A stretch of 64,000 nt of DNA, taken from assembly GCF_043641665.1 (NCBI RefSeq), contig NC_092192.1, positions 15,345,158 through 15,409,157 of the forward strand. Direction: 5' to 3'. The notes beneath the pieces are model-generated. The model saw only the letters and a program-made list of their open reading frames with translations, made no database searches and had not been told where the DNA came from. Each line of letters begins with the position of its first letter. The first letter of the stretch is position 1. Below, piece by piece: positions 36,682-46,032 of the stretch. This DNA comes from Enoplosus armatus. Its lineage: Eukaryota > Chordata > Actinopteri > Centrarchiformes > Enoplosidae. Both the position numbers and the translations under genes were made by a program.

Positions 36682-39600
36682 GTAAGCCTCCACCATTTTT
36701 GCGGACGTCGTACAGAGGAAGCAGAGCCGCTTATTCAGCTGCTCGTGTTTTCACTGCGCAGTTACGTCAGTTATATCGCAAAACCCGTGTGCACTGGAAG
36801 AGCACGTCACACAGTTATCGTTAAAATATAAACAGGTTGACAAGTGATTCACTAATAGCCTATTATTTATTTCAGGAACCTGAACATAGCCTGCAGGAAA
36901 ATGTACACTGAAAAAAACCCAGGGTCACCAACGATTAAGAGACTTTAGAGCAAAAATTCCTCAGATGAGGCTTTCTGGTGGAGCTCACGACTCTTTGGGC
37001 GAACGTCCCCCTTGCCTCCCTCCCGTACATCGAGCCTGCAGTCTTTGTGTCAGCTTTTGTTCTGGCAGGACTGTTTATGTAGAGTTGACAACGCCGTCAT
37101 GGGCGATCGAGATCGGGACGGCATGTGTGATTTCATTTTCACAGGCGACTTTTAAATAGGGACAAGACTGCAGTTATTAATGTTATTAAGTAAATGTAGT
37201 AGGCTATTCATAATAGGCTGTAACCGCAGGATGAATAGGCCATCACATGGCCTGCAGCTACCGGGAGACTTGTGTTTGCTCGACAGATGTCTTTCTTAAG
37301 TTGCACTATTTTGAAGACATCTTCAAAAAAGTCTACGTCTCTCCTTCATGATGGAGTCCGTATAATGACAGGGTTACCAAATATTTTGGTGTTGTGTTCA
37401 GAGCTTAAACTTCCCCTCTAGACACAGACATAAAGACACACTCTGCTTTGAATAATGATTTGTTTTTCCACACAAAAACAATCTTGTTAGAAATTCTTAA
37501 AATGACATCTACTGCTTCTCCCTCATTGAAAAATCCAGAAGCTAAAAGTTTAACCACTGCACACAAGATATGTGGTATGTGCAGTGGGGTTTCCAGGTTT
37601 CCACATTCATTCTGCGCAGTGAAGTGACAAACACAACACATTTTTGAGTGAAGAGGATGAACAACTGCTAGTGTCAAATGTTGTGTGCAAGGTGAGGTGG
37701 AAAGGCCCAGACCTTAGAGGCAACAAACAATTCTTCTCCCTGTCTGCTGCATGTCAAGGGGCCTCAGCCCCAAACTGAAGAATTCTGCTTGGCTGCTAGA
37801 AATAATGTTGGAATGTAAATACACATAAATCTGCACAATTTGTACATACTTTATTTATATTTTATACATACATATTTTTCCGTGTACATATTCATTTTTG
37901 TCCCCCATATTTTTTATATCTGTATTTATTATTTGTATATTGTTTTTTCTTTTTTTTAAAAAATACTTCCAATTCTTATTGACACAGTGCTTGTCTGCTG
38001 TGTGTTTCTGCTCCTTTCTGTCTTTGCTGCTGTGACGTGTAAATTTCTCCGCTGTGGGATTAATAAAAGTCTAAGTCTAGTCAAATGCAAATGCATGTGT
38101 CGTCCGCCCACACAAAAACAGGGCCCATATTCCTAATATGTCATATATTGAGCACACTTTTCAGTGGACAAGCATTTGGCTTATCAGACAAGGAAAAACA
38201 ACCATTGTTCTTCCAGATATTACCCTGGCTCAGCAGCCTAAAGCAAAGAGTTTGAAGGGAACGCCAAATCAGCAAAGATGGCCATCTCCCTAATGTCTGT
38301 CTGGTTTAGGTAAAATTAATATGGGTATGTTACTGTGTTTCCTACAGATGATACAAAGCCTGTTGTCAATGGCAAGCCCAAGGTATGCATCACATCAGTA
38401 CTGAAGGGACTGGAGACAATTGCTCCTCTGGTCCGCTCTGTAGAAGAGACCCCTGAGCCAATCCCTACTGAGGTACAAGGCACCATGCCCTCCTGGATCA
38501 ATGGCAACCTCCTCCGCAACGGCCCGGGGAAGTTTGAGTTTGGAAACACACAGTGAGTAGGAAACACCTCAGCGCACCTCAATGTTGCACCACGCAAATG
38601 AAAAGGTTTCTCAATAGATGTGATTAAACCTTCACCTCTGTATTTCATCACAGCTACAACCACTGGTTTGACGGGATGGCTATGCTCCACCAGTTCAAGA
38701 TCGACAAAGGCCAGGTGACATACATGAGTCGGTTCCTGCACAGCGATACCTACAAGAAGAATAGCGTCAGGGACCGCATCGTGATGTCAGAATTTGGTAC
38801 CCTCGCCATGCCGGACCCCTGTAAAAACTTCTTCCAGCGCTTCTTGTCTCGCTTTGAGATGATAGGTGAGCAGACTGAATAAGAACGGGTGGAATAAAGT
38901 AGAAATGGATAATGTGTGGCAAAGGAGAGGACTCATGGCAACCAGCAGTAGATTTGTAGACTAGTTGTGCAAGAAAGTTGCTTCACTTTATTTCTAACTT
39001 GCTCCGAGGTATAAATGAAACAACATGTACAGACCCAGAAAGACCAGCTTGGAAATTCGAGAAGGGGCAGGAGAGCCAGCACCACTAGAGAGAAAATCTA
39101 AATCAGGTGGAAGAAACGGACACTTTGTTCTGTATCAGTGTTTGTACAAGCTGTGTTTTGCTGTATCTGTGGCGAGGACAGGGGTGGAGCCTCTAAAGCA
39201 CTGTTTAGACATCGACGTAGTATATTAACATTTGCTCCAGCGGGGGGACCAGAGAGGGGAGCAGGCGTTTCCCATTCCTGCTGGACTTTTCAGTGGGACT
39301 ACAAGCAGCAAACCGCGTAGCAGAATGATTTACCAAGATTTCTGTTAAGAAATGTGTTTCTGTTAGGAAGCCACACTTTCATCAATTCAACAGGCCTCAG
39401 TAATCCTGTGTTTTTCTCGGTCGCAGAGCCCACGGACAATGCAAGCGTGAGCTTTGTGAAGTACAAAGGCGACTACTATGTCAGCACAGAGACAAATTTC
39501 ATGCACAAAGTGAACCCAGAGAACCTCGAAACATTGGAAAAGGTACGATCCTTATCGTTATGGAGCAATAGATGCAAATAATAATAACAGTTTCTTTCTT

Positions 39601-42600
39601 CTGTCTAGTAGTCCAGTTATATCAGCCTTAAGCATCATCTACACACACTGATCCTTTGCATTCTCCACTATGTTTTGTAGGTAGACTGGAGCAAGTTCAT
39701 TGCTGTAAATGGAGCCACTGCCCACCCACACTGTGACCCCGATGGTACCACCTACAATATGGGCAACTCCTATGGAAGCAAAGGTTAATCCCCTCACCCT
39801 CCAGACCCACATTAAGGTTCACATATGTCAACAGCTGAATTATGTTTTTCTCATCCTCCTTTATGATGAAAACTAAATTGTGATATATCTGCCATCGCTT
39901 GTTCACATCTCATCATTTATCTAAGAGGTGCCAGGGCAAATATATGTAAAAGCTATTACAAGTTACGTTATTATCCCGGCTATTCCAGGAGCCCTGTACA
40001 ACATCATCAGAGTACCTCCTGAGAAGACAGATGCCAAAGATACCCTCCATGGAGCCAAAATACTCTGTTCTATTGTGCCTGCAGACAAGTCCCATCCCTC
40101 GTACTACCACAGCTTTGGTAAGCCACCACCCCAGGATATCATTCATTAGTGATGTATTTTTCACACTGCTGCCCTCGACTACAAAGCCCAGTAACACCGC
40201 TCTCCTGCTTCCAGCCATGTCCGAGAACTACGTGGTGTTCATTGAGCAGCCGATTAAGATGGACCTGCTGAAGATAGTCACATGTAAACTGAGGGGGAAG
40301 GCTTTGAGTGAGGGCATCTACTGGGATCCCAAGCAGGAAACAGTCTTCCATCTTGTTAACAAGAGTACAGGCGAGGTGAGATGTGGCTGTGATGGTTAGG
40401 GGTGAGGATTTATTTATGCCTTAGGAAACTTGATGAGAAGTCTGTGTAAGGAGACACTACTGGTGGATCCTGGATTATCTTAATCATATATTCTACCCCA
40501 CAGGTCAGCTCAGTGAAGTACCACACCAAAGCCATCTCCACCTTCCATCAGATCAACGCCTTTGAGGAGGATGGATTCTTGATGCTTGACATGTGCTGCT
40601 CAGACGACGGCCAAGCCATCAACAACTACCTCATCCAGAATTTACGCAAGTCCGGAGACGCACTAGACAAGGTCAGCATATACTTTAACATAGATTAACA
40701 CTCTGACGTGGAACAATCCACCCTAAGATACTCTTATACTATTTATAATTAAATTATTATTTTCTGCATTGTTCTTCAGGGTTTTTTTGTACTGCTGCTT
40801 TTTACATCACATTTTTGTCTTTGCATCAGGAGACAAAAATAATTTACATTTACATTGTTCCTGCACCGTGTCTTTCCCAGGTGTACAACACCATGTGCAG
40901 GGTTTTCCCTCGGCGTTTTGTTCTGCCCCTTCACGTGACCAGTGAAACCACTACAGGCCAGAACCTGAACACTCGGCCCTCCAGTCAGGCGACGTGTGTC
41001 AAACTCAGCAAAGATAAGGTGAGTTGGAAACTGAACTGTATTGTTAAGTACGGATTTCTAAATCTACATTCCCTTTTTAGGAGAAATAATGGATGCAGGG
41101 CTCAGAGATGTGTCTTGACAGCTCACATTGTACAAACCAGACAAAACATCACACTCAAAGGGACTAGAGAAAAAGTACCCATCTCCTTTACTTGAGTGGA
41201 AGTAGTAATACGATGATAAAAATACTCATTACAAGTAAAAAGTCCTGCATTCAAAATCTTACTTAAGTAAAAATACAGTAGTGTGTGTGCACATGATTAT
41301 ATTATTCATTATTACTGTAGCATTAATGCCATGCAGCACCAAAAAAAAGAAGCATTAAGCCTAAATACAAAAAGGTACAAAATTAAGTAGACACTCAACT
41401 AGTCAATATTTATACTAAATAACAGAATTTAATTAACCCTGGGAACTAAATATACAAATGATCAGGCAGCAGCCTTGCATTATCAGGGCAGCTGCACCCT
41501 GTCCTGTATTCTGAGCAAACAAAGGGCGATTTGCTTCAACAGCTACGGATGATCTCCTGATTTTAGGTTTACAACTGACCTGAATGTTATCTGGAGGAAC
41601 TGTGTCATATTACTTTTAGCCTAAAGAAGGAAAATTCCCTCACATGTGTAACAGTAATGTATTTATATTTAAAAACATAACATCTTCTCTGGTGTGTTAT
41701 TTGCCCGGACATTGAACTGTTGGCTGTTGGACTCAGGTCGTATTATTTGCCCAGGGAATTCTCACATGCCATTGTTGTGACTGTTTACATCCCCCCCTCT
41801 ACCAACCCGAAGTCGGCGTGTGACGTCATTCACTTCGTGTTCGACACAACACCCGAATGCACTCATTGCTATTTTGGGTGACTTCAACCACGTCACCATG
41901 GCTAAGACACTTCCCACCTTCACTCAGTATGTGAGCTGTCCCACTAGAGAGGAGAGGACCCTGGACTTGCTGTATGCTAACGTTAAGGATGCATACAGCT
42001 CCTCTCCCCTCCCCCCTCTGGGTAGGTGAGACCACAACCTGGACCTGGCCAACGAACTGAAACTGTTTTTCAACAGATTTGACTCTGTGGGCCCTGCTCA
42101 ACCCCCCCATGACTCTTCTGCTGTCTGCCTCCAACCTTCACCTGTTCCACTCCCCCCTCCCCTTCCTGCTCCTCACAGCCCCCCACCCCCCTGTGAGAGC
42201 TTTCCTCACACCTCGTCTCCCAGTCCCCAGACTGACAGCATTCTTCAACCTGACGACACCACCCCTCCCCCACCAGTCACCTCTACAGTGTGCTTCACTG
42301 CTGACCATGTTAGAAGGCAGCTGATGAGACTCCACTCTAGCAAGGCTGCAGGCCCCGATGGTGTCAGTCCCAGGGTGCTTAAAGCCAGTGCCCCCCAGCT
42401 ATGTGGAGTACTTCACCATGTCTTCAACATGAGCCTGAGTCTTCAGAGGGTTCCCGTGCTGTGGAAGACGTGCTGCCTCGTTCCTGTGCCGAAGACGCCG
42501 CGTCTCAGTGGCTCCAAGGACTACAGACCCGTGGCACTGACCTCCCACATCATGAAGATATTGATATGATAGATATTTTTTACTTATTTTTCACTTAAAT

Positions 42601-45600
42601 ACTGTAAATGTGTATATTTTTTATTTTCTATTTCTTATTTTTATATTTTGTACATACTTTTAGCTCTAAATTATGCTACTTTCTACTCTGAATGGGAGTA
42701 CCGGTACTGTACAATTTCCCCCCGGGGATCAATAAAGTATTTCTGATTCTGATTCTGATTCTGATTATATCAAATTCAAAATTCACAAGATCCGAACAGC
42801 TAAGTGGGTAAAGTCAAAAGCCAAACCAAAATTTCAAATGCCCAATGAACTGATGGAGGGACGACACATTTCACTGCATGGCCACAGTAAAATCTCTGTC
42901 TCTGACTATATGTGACAATAGACAGTTGATCCTCTCTTTGTGTCAACAGGTGTTCTGCCAACACGAGGATCTCCACAGAGATGACCTCCATGAGTACGGT
43001 GGCCTGGAGTTCCCTCAGATCAACTATGGCAGATACAACACACGACCATACCGTTATTTCTATGGCTGTGGCTTCAGACACCTGGTGGGAGACTCTCTGC
43101 TCAAGATGGACCTGAAGGACAAGATGCTCAAGGTGTGTGTGTGTGTGTGTAACAAACAGAAGTAGAATTCAGCACTTCCGTTTTCTTTATCATATTGAAG
43201 ATGTCAATATGAACAGCCATTGTTGTTTAATTGAAGTACAATAATCCAAACATTTGGATCCATTGTCAGAATTAATGTCATCCTCTTATTCAGCCTTAAC
43301 GTAGCTATCCCTTTTTTACAATACAACACAACTTTATACACCATAGCACAAATTTGTCAATGACTTCGACCACTTCTAGTCAGTATACAGGTGTATAACA
43401 TGCAAACGTCACAGGAAGAATTTGACATTTTGGGAAATCTGCGGATCTGCTGTCATGCTGAGAGTTACAGCAGTTGTTAAGTTAAGTATAAAGCTACAGC
43501 CAGCAGCTGGTTAGCTTAGATTAGCATAAAGACTGGAAACAGCTAGTTTGGCTCTGTCAGACGGTAACAAAATCCACCCACCAGCACCCCTAAAACAGGT
43601 TATAGCTAATTTGTTTAATCCAACAAAAACAAAATGTAAAAAGATTTCTTGGCCGACTAGCTTTTTCCCCGTTTCCAGTTTTTATGCTAAGCTAAGCTAA
43701 CCGGCTGCTGGCAGCAGTTTCATATTTACCAACAGCTATGAGAGTGGTATCAGTCGTCTCATCTAATTCTTGACAAGAAAGAGAAAAATATATCATATAT
43801 ACGGTGTCACATGGGTGAGTGCGAGCCAACGGGTATAGGACTCAAATGCAGACAGACTGGTGCCGTTCAATGTTTCATTGCCACAGTGAAGGTGTAGGCA
43901 GGCTCACAGGCAGGTGCAGGCAGGTACAGGTGCAGGTAGGCTGATAAGCAAGTTCAGGTACAGGGTCGGAATCAGGGTAAGACTGAGGTTCTGATGGCCT
44001 GAAAGCAAACATAGAACATAGAAACATAGAAACAGGGTGGGACCAGGTGAGAGAGAGTAGGCGGGGCAGGTCAGGTAACTGCAGGGCAGGAGGGAGTGGC
44101 TGGATGTGAGAGTCAGGTGACAGGGACAGGTGGAAAACTCCGAGGGCACCTGGTGGATGGAAGGAGGATGGCAGTGATGGCAATGAAATGTTAGGGGGAA
44201 GAGAGAGGTGACCGAAAGGAGGGACAGAGAGGAAGAATGAGCACAAACAGCACTGAGGCATTCATCGTGGCACACGGCGTCCTGCCACAAGGGAGTAATA
44301 AGTACAATAATATACACCAACTACTCTTACATTTAGAAAGTAGTAAAGGTACTGAAATACTAAGCGTCTATCAGTGAATAAGATATACTTGTGTGTGTGA
44401 CCTCAGGTCTGGTACCAGAAGGGTTTCTTCCCATCAGAGCCGGTGTTTGTGCCGTCACCTGATGCCGTGGAGGAGGACGACGGTGTCATCCTCTCTGTGG
44501 TTCTCACCCCCTCACAGGTAACACTTTCAATCAAACTGATGTTGGTTTATTCTTTTTAAGAATGGTGTTTATCTGTTTTTGCAAATGTATGGGAGCCCAC
44601 ACGACGAGACCTGGAATATATTTTCAAAGGTTTAGTGGTAACAGTGCTGGTCATTCTGGAGTTAACACCAGAGTTACATTCTGCCACAGGGTTTCTTGAG
44701 TTTTAGTTACCACCGGGCAGCAAGCCAGGAAGTCGACCTGAGCTCGGTTCATTTTCTCTTCCAAGTCTGTTATTAGCCAGACACATAATCCATCATAAAT
44801 ATTCATGAGGGAGATGAGCAGGTTCATAAATATTCAGAGAGGAATCTACACAAAATGAATTGATAGTTTAAAAAACAGAACCTCCTAAAGCATGGAAGCA
44901 TGATGGCTGAAAATGTGTTTTCTGGCCATGTTAGTGGTGCCAGTAATATGAACAATATGTGGTATTAAGTCTGTAGAGAAAGAGAGGATTACAGTCATAT
45001 ATAATTACAAAATTACAATTTACAAAGATTTCTGTCAGTGGGAATTGTGTTGGAAATTGCTGCAGAAACAAATGCTGCTTTGGGTTTGTGACTGATGTAT
45101 AAACTGAACTTAAATGTGAACTACAATGTTTGCAGATATGTGTACATCTGAAAGATAACTACAGCAAATGAGTTAGTTCTACATATTACAAACTTTTAAT
45201 TGAAAGTTAAATCCTATTATTTCTATTTTAAGAGGCACACAGACGAGCGTGAACCATCTTGAGGTGTTGTTGTTCGTTCCGACAGCATGTCTGGCAGCTT
45301 GAATCTAAATTGTGCTACAGCATATTATTAATCTCCTCTCTTCTTCTAACTTCTGTAAAGCACATCTAGTAGTAAGTAAGTTTATTTATATAGCACCTTT
45401 CTAGACTTGAAATGCAGACACAAAGCAAATCAAATGCTGAAGGTGAACTGAAGCTAAAATTAAACTTTGTCGTGACCAGCAGCAGTTTGATGTAGTCTGT
45501 CAATCAGCACTGTGGAAGACAGTGTGTGGTGCAGATGCAAAATATTTCTAAATTGATGTTTTTAATTATTGATGTATTTATCCCTTCTTCCTTTTTTCCC

Positions 45601-46032
45601 AGTTGTTTTTAAACAGTCCATTTTAATTGCCTCATGGAGCAGCTTGTGTCAAACACTCACCACGGATGGTTTTAATAGTTTGTGACCAGATTTTAGAAGT
45701 TGGTTTAATACTCAGGATGATTTGGTCCTTTAAGGCGATCAGAGCTGCTCTTCTAAAGAAATATGTAACTGAAGCACACAGGACCTGGTTTGAAAGTTGT
45801 TCAAACTAACTGAACAGTTACAGCAGGTGGTGTGAGCAGAGAACCTTAACATGTCCTGTTACTTTTCATTATTCTGTGGTTTTTGATAGTAATTCCACCA
45901 AACTTTTCTCTGCAGGATAAAGGAACGTTCCTCCTGGTTTTGGATGCCAAGACATTTGAAGAGCTGGCAAGAGCCAACGTGCCTGTAAACATGGCTTATG
46001 GCTTCCATGGTACCTTCCAGGCCTCTACATAA
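36654..46032 (+). CDS. bco2: Carotenoid 9',10'-cleavage oxygenase (BCO2 type), complete, 12 exons
   Basis: Non-heme Fe(II) dioxygenase that eccentrically cleaves carotenoids and xanthophylls to apo-10'-carotenals; vertebrate BCO2 is mitochondrial. Exons: 36654-36681, 38348-38552, 38654-38865, 39427-39542, 39681-39783, 39989-40117, 40215-40375, 40504-40671, 40881-41018, 42950-43132, 44407-44517, 45916-46032. All introns are GT-AG, all phases join, and there are 556 residues, in the family range. The four iron ligands are His202 (TAHPH), His262 (YYHSF), His333 (FHQIN) and His549 (YGFHG); their spacing (60, 71, 216) is close to that of RPE65. [10 protein letters not shown] (66-75), [10 protein letters not shown] (78-87) and PDPCKN (131-136) favour BCO2 over BCO1 or RPE65. 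The start is an ATG in good context (GACATGG), 12-13 residues before the common core; the N-terminus it gives lacks a clear mitochondrial presequence. It is divergent from snx19. Confidence 0.95.
36682..38347 (+). other. bco2 intron 1
   Basis: 1,666 bp. It holds a LINE-type 3' tail (about 37,830-38,085). Apart from that I see no exon or recognisable repeat. Confidence 0.8.
37830..38085 (+). mobile_element. LINE 3' UTR tail fragment in bco2 intron 1
   Basis: A T-rich stretch runs into CTGCTGTGACGTG, TTCTCCGCTGTGGGATTA, AATAAAAG and a short CTAAGT repeat. This is the layout of teleost non-LTR retrotransposon 3' ends: T-rich UTR, conserved GGGA(T)-AATAAA, short tandem tail. No coding part remains. 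Identification is from pattern memory. Confidence 0.55.
38348..38552 (+). CDS. bco2: bco2 coding exon 2: N-terminal core
   Basis: 205 nt, residues 10-77, ending in [12 protein letters not shown] plus two bases. The acceptor is TTTCCTACAG and the donor is [20 protein letters not shown] is the conserved opening of the beta-propeller in animal carotenoid oxygenases. Confidence 0.95.
38654..38865 (+). CDS. bco2: bco2 coding exon 3
   Basis: 212 nt. It completes His78 and runs through [28 protein letters not shown] and a basic helix ([11 protein letters not shown]). PDPCKN is typical of BCO2. The donor is G|GTGAGC after a 70-codon open exon. Confidence 0.96.
39427..39542 (+). CDS. bco2: bco2 coding exon 4
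   Basis: 116 nt, residues 149-187: [29 protein letters not shown]. The acceptor is TCGCAG and the donor is AAG|GTACGA, phase 0. Confidence 0.95.
39681..39783 (+). CDS. bco2: bco2 coding exon 5: first iron histidine
   Basis: 103 nt, residues 188-221. [19 protein letters not shown] supplies the first Fe ligand, His202. The donor AAAG|GTTAAT is weak at +3 to +5, the poorest in the gene. Confidence 0.94.
39989..40117 (+). CDS. bco2: bco2 coding exon 6: second iron histidine
   Basis: 129 nt. It completes Gly222, then [12 protein letters not shown] and, at the end, SHPSYYHSF with Fe ligand His262. The acceptor is TATTCCAG and the donor is G|GTAAGC. Confidence 0.95.
40215..40375 (+). CDS. bco2: bco2 coding exon 7
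   Basis: 161 nt, residues 265-318: [21 protein letters not shown] and [25 protein letters not shown] is a conserved strand of the propeller. The acceptor is GCTTCCAG and the donor is GAG|GTGAGA. Confidence 0.96.
40504..40671 (+). CDS. bco2: bco2 coding exon 8: third iron histidine
   Basis: 168 nt, phase 0 at both ends, residues 319-374. [14 protein letters not shown] carries Fe ligand His333, followed by the [11 protein letters not shown] strand. The acceptor is CCCCACAG and the donor is AAG|GTCAGC. Confidence 0.96.
40881..41018 (+). CDS. bco2: bco2 coding exon 9
   Basis: 138 nt, phase 0, residues 375-420: [19 protein letters not shown], a typical RRFVLPL strand of the family. The acceptor is TTTCCCAG and the donor is AAG|GTGAGT. 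Confidence 0.95.
41160..41360 (+). repeat. Interspersed repeat (ACTTGAGTGGAAGTA type) in bco2 intron 9
   Basis: Contains AAAGTACCCATCTCCTTTAC, AAGTAAAAAGTCCTGCATTC and ACTTAAGTAAAAATACAGTA. These match, in the other orientation, parts of the repeat at 58,465-58,806. It is a recognised high-copy teleost noncoding repeat of uncertain class. Confidence 0.6.
41690..42772 (+). mobile_element. Degenerate CR1/L2-type LINE with internal deletions, bco2 intron 9
   Basis: Fragments of a non-LTR retrotransposon polyprotein lie in order. The endonuclease part (41,690-42,030) shows [19 protein letters not shown] and [19 protein letters not shown]; it has a frameshift near 41,820 and a stop after PPLGR. 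The sequence then jumps to a linker, [12 protein letters not shown]. The start of the reverse transcriptase (about 42,300-42,560) shows [21 protein letters not shown] and [17 protein letters not shown]. It then jumps to the 3' UTR, ending GGGGATCAATAAAGTA and an ATTCTG tandem tail at about 42,740-42,770. It is non-functional and in the same orientation as bco2. Confidence 0.85.
42745..42772 (+). repeat. (ATTCTG)n LINE tail
   Basis: Four units of TGATTC/ATTCTG directly after the LINE AATAAAGTA. This is the tandem 3' terminus expected of an L2/CR1-clade insertion. Confidence 0.75.
42950..43132 (+). CDS. bco2: bco2 coding exon 10
   Basis: 183 nt, phase 0, residues 421-481, with [19 protein letters not shown], a family signature. 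The donor AAG|GTGTGT is the first unit of a GT microsatellite (43133-43150). Confidence 0.95.
43133..43150 (+). repeat. (GT)9 microsatellite at the bco2 exon 10 donor
   Basis: Nine GT units start exactly at the +1 position of the splice donor of exon 10. Confidence 0.95.
43415..43790 (+). repeat. Fold-back (palindromic) repeat with both arms, bco2 intron 10
   Basis: Left arm: GACATTTTGGGAAAT, AAGCTACAGCCAGCAGC, GGTTAGCTTAGATTAGCATA, AAAGACTGGAAACAGC. Right arm (after 43,655): TTTCCCCGTTTCCAG, TATGCTAAGCTAAGCTAACC, GGCTGCTGGCAGCAG, GAGAGTGGTATCAGTCGTCTC. The right arm is the reverse complement of the left, so the unit can form a long hairpin. It belongs to a very common teleost fold-back/MITE-like family; it carries no ORF. 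Confidence 0.8.
43800..44300 (-). repeat. Probable transposon-derived repeat, bco2 intron 10
   Basis: GA/CA-rich sequence with TGTCAC near the left end, a run of GCAGGTACAGGTGCAGG units, and AACATAGAACATAGAAACA. On the minus strand it stays open for about 130 codons of Pro/Ser/Leu-rich, low-complexity translation that resembles no protein I know. It is more likely a GC-skewed mobile-element relic than a gene. Class unknown. Confidence 0.4.
44407..44517 (+). CDS. bco2: bco2 coding exon 11
   Basis: 111 nt, phase 0, residues 482-518: [20 protein letters not shown], the conserved [13 protein letters not shown] block. The acceptor is GACCTCAG and the donor is CAG|GTAACA. Confidence 0.95.
44518..45915 (+). 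other. bco2 intron 11
   Basis: 1,398 bp. Around 45,361-45,420 is a segment (TAAGTAAG, then TTTATTTATATAGCACCTTTC) that looks like the end of a common fish interspersed repeat. I see nothing else in it. Confidence 0.6.
45916..46032 (+). CDS. bco2: bco2 coding exon 12: last iron histidine and stop
   Basis: 117 nt including [23 protein letters not shown] is followed by AYGFHGTF with Fe ligand His549. The acceptor is CTCTGCAG. Possible polyadenylation signals are ATTAAA near 46,485 and AATAAA near 47,662; neither is confirmed. Confidence 0.95.
   Translation, partial: DKGTFLLVLDAKTFEELARANVPVNMAYGFHGTFQAST

Noticed and set aside
39928..39988. Coding upstream of bco2 exon 6 (open frame runs through)
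   Set aside because: The family alignment requires GSK-GALYN to be joined; the extra residues are the translation of intron 5, which has a clear TTCCAG acceptor at 39,988.
43875..44320. Two overlapping minus-strand frames of about 130 codons, Pro/Ser/Leu-rich
   Set aside because: They lie in bco2 intron 10 in a low-complexity, repeat-like segment and show no domain or splice context.
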